Of a stretch of 12,409 bases of DNA, positions 1-6,596 are shown piece by piece; the stretch's first letter is position 1, and each line of letters begins with the position of its first letter. Made by a program: the position numbers and the translations under genes. The DNA is taken from contig JADFJY010000031.1 in the NCBI GenBank assembly GCA_022565935.1, forward strand, positions 1 to 12,409, given 5' to 3'. The notes below the pieces were generated by a model. It made no database searches. It saw only the letters and a list, made by a program, of their open reading frames with translations, and was not told the DNA's origin. This DNA is from Nitrososphaerota archaeon (lineage in GTDB: Archaea > Thermoproteota > Nitrososphaeria > Nitrososphaerales > Nitrosopumilaceae).

Positions 1-22
1 CTTGATTATTTTTTATTTTTGA

Positions 23-38
23 AGTACATTATTGTACT
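23..38. promoter_or_regulatory. perfect 16-bp inverted repeat, possible operator
   Basis: AGTACA and TGTACT form a perfect 6+6 inverted repeat around a 4-base TTAT spacer. The right arm touches a TATA-like stretch at 38-42, so a dimeric repressor bound here could block promoter recognition. It might instead be a short hairpin linked to the T-rich stretch before it. The assignment rests on symmetry and position only. Confidence 0.3.
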
Positions 39-65
39 ATATTGGAATTGACGGATGCACATAAT

Positions 66-253
66 CTTCACATTTCAGATTTGATCTTGCGATCAGATCC
101 TCATTTTGTATGCGTAACTGGAGGCCCACGAATCATAAAATGGCATATTACCATACTTTCATCATAAGCGCCGCCTAATGCGTTACGTATGCAAAAGAAG
201 AAGCAGAATCCATATAAACCATGCGTGAAATTATGCCTGATCGAAGGAAAAAA
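66..253 (+). ncRNA. candidate structured non-coding RNA
   Basis: Positions 82-95 form a perfect 5-bp hairpin (TGATC, loop TTGC, GATCA). Positions 109-118 can pair with 182-191 over 10 bp including two G-U pairs, and 122-125 can pair with 173-176 inside that stem. A smaller ATGG...CCAT hairpin lies within. A TATA-like box at 38-42 would start a transcript near 65, and T-rich sequence near 270-283 could end it. In AT-rich archaeal genomes, local GC enrichment between genes often marks structured RNA. I recognise no tRNA, SRP RNA or RNase P core motif. Both ends and the plus-strand assignment are inferred; a pseudogene remnant is the alternative. Confidence 0.25.
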
Positions 254-362
254 TTACAAGTTTTGATTCACGATTTATTTTAAAGCACGAATTTAGATAA
301 AATGTTCATCTTTGAGGAATTTTTAATAGTTAAAATTGTAGACTCTGTTTTGAAAATTACTT

Positions 363-1652
363 TTGAATTACATTTCTGAATACAAAAAGAAAACAAAAAT
401 ATCTGCAAAGATATTTGCAAGATCATTAAAACTTCATGTACATGGTGTAAGTCATAACATAAGATTTTATGAACCATATCCATTTGTTGTAAAATCATCT
501 GGAGGTAAAAGTCTCGTTGATGTTGATTCTAACAAGTATACGGATTACTGGATGGGGCATTGGAGTTTGATATTAGGACACGGGCAAAAAAATGTCAAAG
601 AATCTTTGAAAAAACAGATTGAGAAAAGCTGGATGTATGGGACTGTAAATGAGCAGACAATAAAACTATCAGAATTAATTTCAAAGGCAGTTCCAGTTGC
701 AGAGAAGATTCGTTATGTAACATCAGGGACTGAAGCTACAATGTATGCAGTAAGATTGGCACGTTCTGTGACAGGTAAAAAAATAATTGCAAAGATTGAT
801 GGTGGATGGCATGGATACACATCAGATTTACTAAAATCAGTAAACTGGCCATTTACAGAATCAGAAAGTAGTGGAATGATAAATGAAGAAAAAATAATCT
901 CAATTCCATTTAATGATTTAGAGGGCTCTATGAGAATTTTGAAAAAATATGCAAAGAGTCTAGCAGGGGTAATTATTGAGCCTGTTTTGGGTGGAGGGGG
1001 ATGCATTCCAGGAACTCCAGAATATCTGAAAGGAATTCAGGAATTTATTCACAAAAACAAATCTCTGTTTATTTTAGATGAGATAGTTACTGGTTTTAGA
1101 TTCAGATATGGATGTCTTTATCCAACTATGAAACTTGATCCTGACATTGTAACTCTAGGAAAAATTGTAGGAGGAGGAATGGCAATTGGTGTCATGTGTG
1201 GTAAAAAAGAGATTATGGAATATGCAGATACTGCTGGAAAGAAAAAATCAGAGCGCTCATACATAGGGGGTGGAACATTTTCTGCAAATCCTGCATCAAT
1301 GGTATCAGGATATGCAACACTCAATTATCTAAAATCAAAAAAATCAGTTTATTCAAAAATTAACTCGCTAGGAGAATTTGCCAGAAAAGAGATGAGAAAG
1401 GCATTTGATGGAAGAGTGATAGTTACTGGAATGGGCTCGTTGTTTATGACTCACTTTCTAAAAGATGGGATAACTGAAATTACAAATGCAGCCCAGGCTG
1501 CAAAATGTGATAGTATAATGCTTGAAAAGTATCATTTCAAGATGATTGCAAATAACGGAATCTTCTTTTTGCCAGGTAAGTTAGGTGCAATATCTAATGC
1601 TCACAGTAAAGAGGATATCAAGAAGATGATTTTAGCATCTCAGAATTTTTAG
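363..1652 (+). CDS. class III aminotransferase, glutamate-1-semialdehyde aminomutase (HemL)-like
   Basis: This is a PLP-dependent fold-type I enzyme of the class III aminotransferase family. Its 429 residues match the usual HemL length of about 425-430. Visible motifs are SGTEA (121-125, phosphate binding), the WHG turn (149-151), the DE pair at 239-240 that contacts the PLP ring nitrogen, and LGKIVGGGM with the Schiff-base lysine K267. HemL moves an amino group within glutamate-1-semialdehyde to make 5-aminolevulinate for tetrapyrroles. Here residues 149-162 and the 259-300 region differ from classical HemL and no other haem gene is nearby, so it may be a paralogue acting on another amino compound. 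The start is TTG at 363; a stop at 351 leaves no room for a longer ORF and there is no early in-frame ATG. Its 3' end faces the minus-strand gene at 1755-2165. Confidence 0.8.
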   Translation: MNYISEYKKKTKISAKIFARSLKLHVHGVSHNIRFYEPYPFVVKSSGGKSLVDVDSNKYTDYWMGHWSLILGHGQKNVKESLKKQIEKSWMYGTVNEQTIKLSELISKAVPVAEKIRYVTSGTEATMYAVRLARSVTGKKIIAKIDGGWHGYTSDLLKSVNWPFTESESSGMINEEKIISIPFNDLEGSMRILKKYAKSLAGVIIEPVLGGGGCIPGTPEYLKGIQEFIHKNKSLFILDEIVTGFRFRYGCLYPTMKLDPDIVTLGKIVGGGMAIGVMCGKKEIMEYADTAGKKKSERSYIGGGTFSANPASMVSGYATLNYLKSKKSVYSKINSLGEFARKEMRKAFDGRVIVTGMGSLFMTHFLKDGITEITNAAQAAKCDSIMLEKYHFKMIANNGIFFLPGKLGAISNAHSKEDIKKMILASQNF

Positions 1653-1754
1653 AATACAGAATATAGTACAATTCACAAAATTTACGTAATCTATCTTAGG
1701 ATTATGAAATGGTTTTTGAATCAAAAAGAATTTTGGATTAACATAATTTAGATA

Positions 1755-2165
1755 TCAAGAATCATTTGGAAAATCCCTATTTTTCCAAGAAGTTAGTTGG
1801 TTAAAGACATCCAAATAATTTCCATGTTTTATAGTGATATGAACATGGGCAAAAAGTTTTCCAAATTGACCTTCAAAGACCATGGTACATTCATTTTTAA
1901 AAAGAGGTACTGAAACTCCAATTTTTTTAATAGAATTAAACTCAAATTTTCCAACTTGAACAATTTTGTCTTTAATTGTGATTTGTTTTTTTTCTGGATT
2001 TTTGTTGATAGAATCATCTAACTGTTTTTGTGTAGAATCATCCCAAATTGGTGTGTCATGAGGCCACCTATGAACATGTACTTTATCAGCTAAATACTTT
2101 ATTTCAGAATTAGGCAACAAACAGATTCTTTTTTGATTAAAATTAAGCGTATCTTTGAATATCAA
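1755..2165 (-). CDS. hypothetical protein, 136 aa
   Basis: I do not recognise this protein. It is soluble-looking, without signal peptide or membrane segment, and fairly rich in His and Lys. Two histidine-containing strands stand out: VHVHRWPH at about 29-36 and AHVHITIKHG at about 106-115. They might line a metal site, but no known motif is evident. The start is TTG at 2165; the only in-frame ATG lies deep inside at about residue 95. AT-rich TATA-like sequence lies 15-23 bases upstream, in the same short gap that carries the promoter of the divergent microgene at 2203. It converges on the aminotransferase gene across about 100 bases. Codon use and base composition look like its neighbours, so it is probably a real lineage-specific gene. 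Confidence 0.6.
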   Translation of the reverse strand: MIFKDTLNFNQKRICLLPNSEIKYLADKVHVHRWPHDTPIWDDSTQKQLDDSINKNPEKKQITIKDKIVQVGKFEFNSIKKIGVSVPLFKNECTMVFEGQFGKLFAHVHITIKHGNYLDVFNQLTSWKNRDFPNDS

Positions 2166-2172
2166 GATTCAA

Positions 2173-2183
2173 TTTTTATAAAA
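2173..2183 (+). promoter_or_regulatory. TATA box of the 39-aa gene
   Basis: TTTTTATAAAA is centred about 25 bases before the ATG at 2203, the standard spacing for a leaderless archaeal transcript. The element is nearly symmetrical and may also help the divergent TTG-started gene on the minus strand, though the distance there (about 13 bases) is short. Confidence 0.55.
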
Positions 2184-2202
2184 TAAACAAATCTAGTAAA
2201 GC

Positions 2203-2322
2203 ATGGAAAAGAAAAAAGAAGGAAAAGAGGACTATGCTACAGATGACCCAACTGACACAACAGCCCAAGAACAAGAAGATATGGTAAAAGAAGCAATCAA
2301 AAAATTCAAGGCATTAAGTTAA
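2203..2322 (+). CDS. charged 39-aa microprotein
   Basis: The reading frame runs from ATG at 2203 to TAA at 2320-2322. It encodes 39 residues, very rich in Lys, Glu and Asp, beginning MEKKKEGKEDY and ending in a likely amphipathic helix, MVKEAIKKFKALS. There is no Cys, no membrane segment and no known domain. Support comes from the well-placed TATA box (2173-2183), the ATG start, and position in a gap between two other genes. It precedes the TPR gene by 37 bases and could be co-transcribed with it. Function is unknown; a partner-binding peptide or nucleic-acid-associated helix is conceivable but unproven. Confidence 0.55.
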   Translation: MEKKKEGKEDYATDDPTDTTAQEQEDMVKEAIKKFKALS

Positions 2323-2359
2323 GCCAAACTTTCATTAGCTATATCATTTTGTAGAAATT

Positions 2360-3181
2360 ATGGGATTATTTGGTTCAAAACAGAATGTAGAAGATTTATT
2401 GTATGATGCAATATCCATGATGGATAAAAATCAGCCAAAAATGGCCATCGCATTATTTAACAAAGTGTTAAAGCAAGACTCTGAAAATGTTTCAGCATTA
2501 TTTAACAAAGGTTTAGCTCTAAATCAAAGAAAAAAATACAGTGATGCAGTTACATGTTTTGATAAATTAATAGAGATTAATCCAAAAGACTCTCAGGCAT
2601 TTAACAATAAAGGAATTGCAATGGCGGAGATGGGAAATATTCAAGATGCAGCAGAATGCTATGACAAAGCAATAGAGGCTGATCCAAAAAATGCAGCATC
2701 TTATTTTAACAAAGGAGTTTTACTTGATAAATTACAAGAACGTGAAGAAGCCATAGAATTTTTAGACAAAGCAATTTCAATAGAACCAAGAAAACCTAAC
2801 GCAATGGTTTACAAAGGAATAGTATTAGGTAAAATGAAAAAACATGAAGAAGCTTTAAACTGTTTTCAAAATGTTTGTAAGAAATATCCTAAAAATCAAG
2901 ATGCATTTTTTCAAAAAGGTATTCAATTAGCAGAATTAGGACAACATGAAAAAGCTCTAAAAGTCTTTGATGAAATTCTTGAAAAATTCAAAGACAATGT
3001 GAATGTCATTTATGCAAAATCAAGAAGTAAAGCAGCATTAGGAATGTACCCAGAATCATTAGAATTACTAAAACTGGCAGTCTCAAAAAGCCCCAAAGTA
3101 ATCAGAGGATGGGCAAAGGATGAAAAGATATTTGAAAAATTATATGAGAATCATCAATTTAGAAAAATTGTAAAACTCTAA
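2360..3181 (+). CDS. TPR-repeat protein
   Basis: The 273-residue protein is almost entirely tetratricopeptide repeats. Units begin near residues 11, 45, 79, 113, 147, 181 and 215 with an even 34-residue period and the usual pattern: small residues at the A/B helix packing positions (NKG, YKG, QKG) and Pro near repeat ends (NPKD, DPKN, EPRK). Such arrays form a superhelical scaffold for protein-protein contacts in the cytoplasm. There is no signal peptide or catalytic domain. The last 25 residues form a capping helix. The protein begins MGLFGSK, an N-terminus shared by two zinc-binding proteins in this window. The start is ATG at 2360. The 39-aa gene lies just upstream. The binding partner cannot be told from sequence. 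Confidence 0.9.
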   Translation: MGLFGSKQNVEDLLYDAISMMDKNQPKMAIALFNKVLKQDSENVSALFNKGLALNQRKKYSDAVTCFDKLIEINPKDSQAFNNKGIAMAEMGNIQDAAECYDKAIEADPKNAASYFNKGVLLDKLQEREEAIEFLDKAISIEPRKPNAMVYKGIVLGKMKKHEEALNCFQNVCKKYPKNQDAFFQKGIQLAELGQHEKALKVFDEILEKFKDNVNVIYAKSRSKAALGMYPESLELLKLAVSKSPKVIRGWAKDEKIFEKLYENHQFRKIVKL

Positions 3182-3210
3182 AATCAGCAATTACATGAAA
3201 TCTAATTCAA

Positions 3211-3930
3211 TTATAGAATCTTGTTTCTTACTGCATCAATACGGATAATTCCAACTTTCTTTTTAGGGCCATTCAATCTTGCCTCAAAGATTGGAACATA
3301 AACTTCGGTGATTTCACGTAAGACAAATTCTTCAGTTATATCACGAACATCTGTTTCCACAGGTTTTTTGAGTTGAGATAAAAGTTTCTCAATTGCTGTA
3401 TCATTAGTTATTTCAGGTTTTTTGATATTTTCTTGGTTTTTTTCTAAAATTCGTTTGGGATAATTTTCAACAGTCTTTGAATTAATTTTAAATGGAAACT
3501 TTATTTCATGTCCATGATGATCAAATGCAATTTCATCTTCTTCTTCAACAAAAACATGTTCTTCTAATTTTATATCAATTTTATTTTTTCCACGTTTTCC
3601 GGAAAGTGCCTTTGCAAAGCCCGATTTAGAGCGTATAGGGAAAAGTCCTTCGCCCAACACTACTTCACGAATATTGTAATTTACAGAAATTGTATGGGTT
3701 GCTTTTCGGAAATAATCTGCAACATATTTTCCTGAAATCATCAAAATACATTCGTGGTATAATTTGAGTGAATGAACATGCACTTGCTCTTTTTTTGGGT
3801 GTGAAAGTAGAGACTTGAAAGGATTTGTTTTCTTTTGTTGAACAATTTCCATGGCCTCTTCTTCATCAATATTTTTTCTTAGAACAACGGTCCTTACATC
3901 ATTAATCTTTGAATCATTTATCTTTACCAA
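3211..3930 (-). CDS. hypothetical protein, 239 aa
   Basis: I do not recognise this protein. The N-terminal half (about 1-130) is mixed alpha/beta with basic stretches such as PKKEQVHVHS (45-54) and GKRGKNK. A hydrophilic linker rich in Lys and Glu (about 130-200) follows. The C-terminus (205-239) is a beta-rich segment with the pattern EVYVPIFEARL...VGIIRIDAVRNK. That pattern resembles small domains in which a strand pair ends in a conserved 'R-I-D-A' turn, but I cannot name the family. There is no membrane segment. The start shown is TTG at 3930; an internal ATG at codon 27 is a possible alternative. It is divergent from the SHOCT-type gene at 4012 and converges with the TPR gene. Confidence 0.6.
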   Translation of the reverse strand: MVKINDSKINDVRTVVLRKNIDEEEAMEIVQQKKTNPFKSLLSHPKKEQVHVHSLKLYHECILMISGKYVADYFRKATHTISVNYNIREVVLGEGLFPIRSKSGFAKALSGKRGKNKIDIKLEEHVFVEEEDEIAFDHHGHEIKFPFKINSKTVENYPKRILEKNQENIKKPEITNDTAIEKLLSQLKKPVETDVRDITEEFVLREITEVYVPIFEARLNGPKKKVGIIRIDAVRNKIL

Positions 3931-4011
3931 AACTACACAAGTTATACGATTCCATCTATTAAACCAATTCTACTAAGAAACAGATAATAGAATTGAAATG
4001 ATTCAAAAAAT

Positions 4012-4410
4012 ATGGGAACAGAAAAAAAAGGCGGGTATATTGAAAAATTGCTAAAAAAAGCAGACAATGCACTTCAAGAAGGAGTCAAAAAAGCAGACAA
4101 GGCACTTCAAGAAGGAGTCAAAAAAGCAGATCATGTACTGGATAATGCAGTAGAAATTGGAATGATGACTGCAAAACAAGCAAGTAAGACAAGCAAAGAA
4201 ATCAGAAACCAAGCAAAGAAAGAAAGCAGTTCGTTACGTGAAAGAGGAATGAAAAAAATTAATGAAGGAGTCTCAGCTGCAAAAAATGTAACTTCTAACA
4301 CTAAAGATGACTTGGAGACACTAAAAAAACTTGGAAAGTTGAGAACTAGTGGAATAATTACAGAAAAAGAATTCCAAGCAAAGAAAAAGAAAATTTTGGA
4401 TAGAATTTAG
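4012..4410 (+). CDS. helical repeat protein with C-terminal SHOCT domain
   Basis: The 132-residue protein is almost all helix. Residues about 16-48 contain three 11-residue repeats of the type KAD-x-x-L-Q-E-G-V-K, an amphipathic hendecad pattern. Residues about 50-98 continue as a Lys/Glu/Ser/Ala-rich helix. Residues 100-132 (DLETLKKLGKLRTSGIITEKEF and onward) match the SHOCT domain, a short C-terminal helical hairpin thought to mediate oligomerisation. There is no signal peptide. The start is ATG at 4012. The stop at 4408-4410 is one base before the ATG of the next gene, so this is the first gene of a unit with two cupins. The function is unknown; membrane-surface or stress-related roles are known for other hendecad proteins but are not shown here. 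Confidence 0.75.
   Translation: MGTEKKGGYIEKLLKKADNALQEGVKKADKALQEGVKKADHVLDNAVEIGMMTAKQASKTSKEIRNQAKKESSSLRERGMKKINEGVSAAKNVTSNTKDDLETLKKLGKLRTSGIITEKEFQAKKKKILDRI
4057..4155 (+). repeat. three 33-nt in-frame tandem repeats
   Basis: Copies lie at 4057-4089, 4090-4122 and 4123-4155, each encoding 11 residues. The first two differ by a single base (AAT versus AAG codon), while the third is diverged. The near-identity of copies 1 and 2 suggests a recent in-frame duplication. Confidence 0.85.
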
Positions 4411-4411
4411 T

Positions 4412-4867
4412 ATGAAAAAATCAAATATTTTTGGATCAGGAGATAAAAGAAAAGTAAATCCTGATTGGTTTACAAATAAAACATGGATGAAGATTTTATC
4501 AGAGAAAATAAAATCAAAAGAACAAGACATCTACCATGTCCATTTTGAGAAAGGATCTAGAACTAAACTCCACATACATAATGGAAATCAAGTGTTAATT
4601 GCAACAAAAGGTAAGGGAAGCCTTGAGATTTTTCGAAGATATGGATCAAGTAAAACTAATTTTAAGATTAAAAGAACAGAAAAAATTATTCTCAATGAGG
4701 GAGATATAGTATACATTCCAACAAAGACTTATCACACTCATGGTTCAATTGATAAGAAAAAAACATTTTCCCATATTGCAATAAACATTTTACCTAGAAA
4801 AAATGAAATATACAAAACAGTATGGTATGAATCAGATTTCAAAAGTAAAGTTTCAAAAATTGTTTAG
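4412..4867 (+). CDS. cupin-domain protein (first of pair)
   Basis: This is a single-domain cupin of 151 residues. The first cupin motif is visible as LHIHNGNQ (H54, H56, Q60), followed by a turn at about 64-71 (ATKGKGSL). The second is GDIVYIPTKTYHTHG (97-111, with H108 or H110 as third metal ligand). The layout resembles small quercetinase/carboxymuconolactone-associated cupins that bind one divalent metal, but the substrate cannot be deduced. About 40 N-terminal residues precede the barrel. The ATG overlaps nothing and starts one base after the upstream stop. The next cupin gene begins five bases after this stop, so translation of all three is probably coordinated. Confidence 0.85.
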   Translation: MKKSNIFGSGDKRKVNPDWFTNKTWMKILSEKIKSKEQDIYHVHFEKGSRTKLHIHNGNQVLIATKGKGSLEIFRRYGSSKTNFKIKRTEKIILNEGDIVYIPTKTYHTHGSIDKKKTFSHIAINILPRKNEIYKTVWYESDFKSKVSKIV

Positions 4868-4872
4868 ACAAA

Positions 4873-5235
4873 ATGTTAGTAAGAAAAAATTCTGAGATAA
4901 AACCCATCCAAGGGGATGAAGGGACCAAAATTAAACAATATTTTCACCCACACAACACACTAAATGGAATTAATTACAGTCTTGCACAATTTACACTAGG
5001 TCCAGGAAAAAAATCTAAACTTCATAAAATGAGTTCATCAGAAATTTACTATATTTTAGAAGGAAGTGCCAATCTGAAGATCGATGAAGACACACATCAC
5101 ATTGAAAAAGACGATTCAGCATATGTTCCGCCAAATTCAAAGCAATTTATTGAAAATATAGGTTCAACAAATTTGAAATTTTTATGCATAGTAGAACCTG
5201 CATGGAAAGCAGATGACGAAATTTTATTAGAATAA
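4873..5235 (+). CDS. cupin-domain protein with incomplete metal site
   Basis: This 120-residue protein is a small cupin barrel of the Cupin_2 / mannose-6-phosphate-isomerase-like type. The first motif is KLHKMSSSEIYYILEGSA (49-66). Only H51 and E57 are kept, and the second histidine is replaced by M53. The second motif is VPPNSKQFIENIGS (85-98), where the usual histidine is Q91. With three of the four expected ligands reduced or changed, metal catalysis is doubtful; a binding or regulatory role, or pairing with the metal-competent cupin encoded just upstream, is possible. It is the last gene of the 4012-5235 unit; a 62-base gap with its own TATA-like sequence precedes the next gene. The start is ATG at 4873. 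Confidence 0.85.
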   Translation: MLVRKNSEIKPIQGDEGTKIKQYFHPHNTLNGINYSLAQFTLGPGKKSKLHKMSSSEIYYILEGSANLKIDEDTHHIEKDDSAYVPPNSKQFIENIGSTNLKFLCIVEPAWKADDEILLE

Positions 5236-5297
5236 GCAAGTTTTGATGCTAGATCGTATGCAATTGTTTTTAACATATTACAAGTCATTATTATTTA

Positions 5298-5975
5298 GTG
5301 AATGCATATCAGGCGCTAAAAGTATTGAATATACAGCCAAACTCATCACAAGGTGAGATCAAGGCAGCATACAGAAAGCTTGCACTAGAATTACATCCTG
5401 ACAAAAATAAGGACAAAGCAGAGGATGCAGAATTTAAAAAAATTACCGAAGCTTATACTCACCTTAAGAAAAATTATAATCAAAAGAGCAATTCAGTTCA
5501 TCAAGAGTATACTGAAAGTAAACCAGATACAAAGACAGACTTTGAGCAAAAACCTCAATGGGCAGCTCCCGAAGATGGAAAAATTCCTGAACAAGACTGG
5601 GGTAAATATACTCGTGAATTTGAAGAGGATCCTGATTTTTGGAAAAAATATGAAAATAATTTCTGGAAAGAATACAATGCACGTTTACGTCCAGATGGAA
5701 AAAATGGAGAATTTGATAAAGCAAAAGAACCAAACGCGCAGCCAAACATTTTTGTTGATGTGGATAAAAGCTTGTGCATTGGTTGTTGTAGTTGCGAAAC
5801 TATAGCACCTGAAGTTTTTGAAATAGATAAACAAACTAGATCAAATCCTAAATCAACAGTAATCAACCAAAAAGGTGCAGGAATAAACAAGATAATGAAT
5901 GCTGCACAAACTTGTCCAACAAAAGCAATTAGAGTAGAAAATATAGATACAAAAGAGAGACTATTTCCGTACTAA
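5298..5975 (+). CDS. DnaJ (J-domain)-ferredoxin fusion protein
   Basis: Residues 1-60 are a J domain with the YRKLALELHPDK core and HPD tripeptide (33-35), which stimulates the ATPase of DnaK/Hsp70. A hydrophilic, aromatic-rich linker (about 65-145, including DPDFWKKYENNFWKEY) follows. Residues about 150-215 are a ferredoxin-like Fe-S domain: C160, C163 and C166 in a CxxCxxC arrangement (with an extra C164) and C206 in CPTKAI, enough for one 4Fe-4S cluster. The Gly/Phe and zinc-finger regions of classical DnaJ are missing. Such DnaJ-Fer proteins are known in Thaumarchaeota and in chloroplasts of green algae and plants, and were proposed to reflect horizontal transfer. The likely role is redox- or Fe-S-sensitive recruitment of Hsp70. 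The start is GTG at 5298; no in-frame ATG is near. It converges with the HIT gene, two bases apart. Confidence 0.93.
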   Translation: MNAYQALKVLNIQPNSSQGEIKAAYRKLALELHPDKNKDKAEDAEFKKITEAYTHLKKNYNQKSNSVHQEYTESKPDTKTDFEQKPQWAAPEDGKIPEQDWGKYTREFEEDPDFWKKYENNFWKEYNARLRPDGKNGEFDKAKEPNAQPNIFVDVDKSLCIGCCSCETIAPEVFEIDKQTRSNPKSTVINQKGAGINKIMNAAQTCPTKAIRVENIDTKERLFPY

Positions 5976-5977
5976 GA

Positions 5978-6385
5978 TTAGATTTTTAATTTATTGTAGA
6001 GTTCTTCGATTTCTGATTGAGATAATTTCAATGTAGAATCAAACATACTATGGATTGTACCTGCAGAGTCATCTACACTCCTTGGGACTAAATGTACATG
6101 AACATGAGGTACTTCTTGTCCTGCATCTTTTCCATTATGTACTGCAACTAAAGTTGCACCAGTTAATGCATCTACTTTAGAAATCATCAAATGAACTAGA
6201 GAAAATAAATCTATATTTTCCTCAGTACTCATATCTTGAATTTTTTGATGATGATTTTTTGGAATCACAAGTACATGTCCCTTTGCAAGAGGAAATGCAT
6301 CTAAAAATGATATAGAGCTTGAGGTTTCTTTGAGAATTTTTGCTGAAATATCACCTACAATAATTTTACAAAAAATACAATCCAT
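5978..6385 (-). CDS. HIT family nucleotide hydrolase/transferase
   Basis: This is a histidine-triad protein of 135 residues, typical of the Hint branch. The triad is PHVHVHLVPR, with H94, H96 and H98; HNGKDAGQ (83-90) precedes it as in the family, and C3 and C6 near the N-terminus match the common zinc site together with histidines further on. These enzymes cleave phosphoramidates or aminoacyl-adenylates and nucleoside polyphosphates at the alpha phosphate. It acts in the cytoplasm. The start is ATG at 6385. It follows the zinc-finger microgene by 20 bases on the same strand, so the two are probably one transcript from the TATA element at 6597-6605. Confidence 0.93.
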   Translation of the reverse strand: MDCIFCKIIVGDISAKILKETSSSISFLDAFPLAKGHVLVIPKNHHQKIQDMSTEENIDLFSLVHLMISKVDALTGATLVAVHNGKDAGQEVPHVHVHLVPRSVDDSAGTIHSMFDSTLKLSQSEIEELYNKLKI

Positions 6386-6405
6386 AGTATTTCATTAGTT
6401 TCATT

Positions 6406-6573
6406 TTACCATAAACCACCATCGCCTGAATTTGGATCTAATTTCTTTTCAGGGACGTTTCCATGTGCTTTTTTCATATGTCTTTTCAAGCGTTCAGGGT
6501 CATGCAATTCAGTACCGCATTTTTCACATTTTGTTTGGTCTTCTTTTTCTGTGTTATGTTTGAATAAACCCAT
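6406..6573 (-). CDS. 55-aa C2H2 zinc-finger protein
   Basis: The frame runs from ATG (6573-6571) to TAA (6408-6406) and encodes 55 residues. A single classical C2H2 finger is visible: C16-x2-C19, twelve residues, H32-x4-H37, with the expected hydrophobic Leu at position 29 and basic residues between the histidines. The N-terminus is MGLF, as in two other proteins here. The C-terminal tail is Asp/Gly-rich and ends in Trp. Likely roles are nucleic-acid or protein binding; single-finger proteins in archaea are mostly uncharacterised. A TATA-like element lies about 28 bases before the ATG. It is the first gene of a unit with the HIT gene and is divergent from the dehydrogenase gene. Confidence 0.85.
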   Translation of the reverse strand: MGLFKHNTEKEDQTKCEKCGTELHDPERLKRHMKKAHGNVPEKKLDPNSGDGGLW

Positions 6574-6596
6574 TATATGATAAATTCTTGAAATAC

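Larger units (their letters stand above)
1..362. other. gene-free left end with structured, GC-richer segment
   Basis: No convincing protein gene is seen in the first 362 bases. Positions 4-20 are T-rich and could end transcription of a gene lying to the left. Positions about 50-250 are visibly richer in G and C than the rest of the window and hold several inverted repeats, described separately. The longest open stretches are about 50 codons: plus strand 6-167, with only TTG starts, and minus strand 101-253, with no ATG near its beginning. They overlap on opposite strands and I recognise neither. A decayed gene is possible; a structured RNA fits the symmetry better. Confidence 0.5.

Noticed and set aside
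101..253. minus-strand 50-codon frame ending GPPVTHTK as a gene remnant
   Set aside because: It has no ATG near its start and overlaps a similar open stretch on the other strand; kept only as an alternative to the RNA idea.
713..1006. 97-aa minus-strand frame inside the aminotransferase gene
   Set aside because: It lies wholly opposite a well-supported PLP-enzyme gene and has no recognisable motif; a shadow frame.
1704..1751. 15-codon frame MKWFLNQKEFWINII
   Set aside because: Too short, with no promoter or start signal; chance is likely.
4057..4155. 33-nt repeats as a CRISPR-like array
   Set aside because: The repeats are directly adjacent without spacers and are in frame in a protein.
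5464..5890. minus-strand frames of 93 and 111 aa and a plus-strand 126-aa frame over the DnaJ-Fer gene
   Set aside because: All overlap the J-domain/ferredoxin gene, whose motifs are clear; none has an independent signal.
436..6110. recurring VHVH-type sequence in four different proteins (aminotransferase, 136-aa, 239-aa, HIT)
   Set aside because: Only the HIT occurrence has the family context; the others lie in unrelated settings and appear coincidental.
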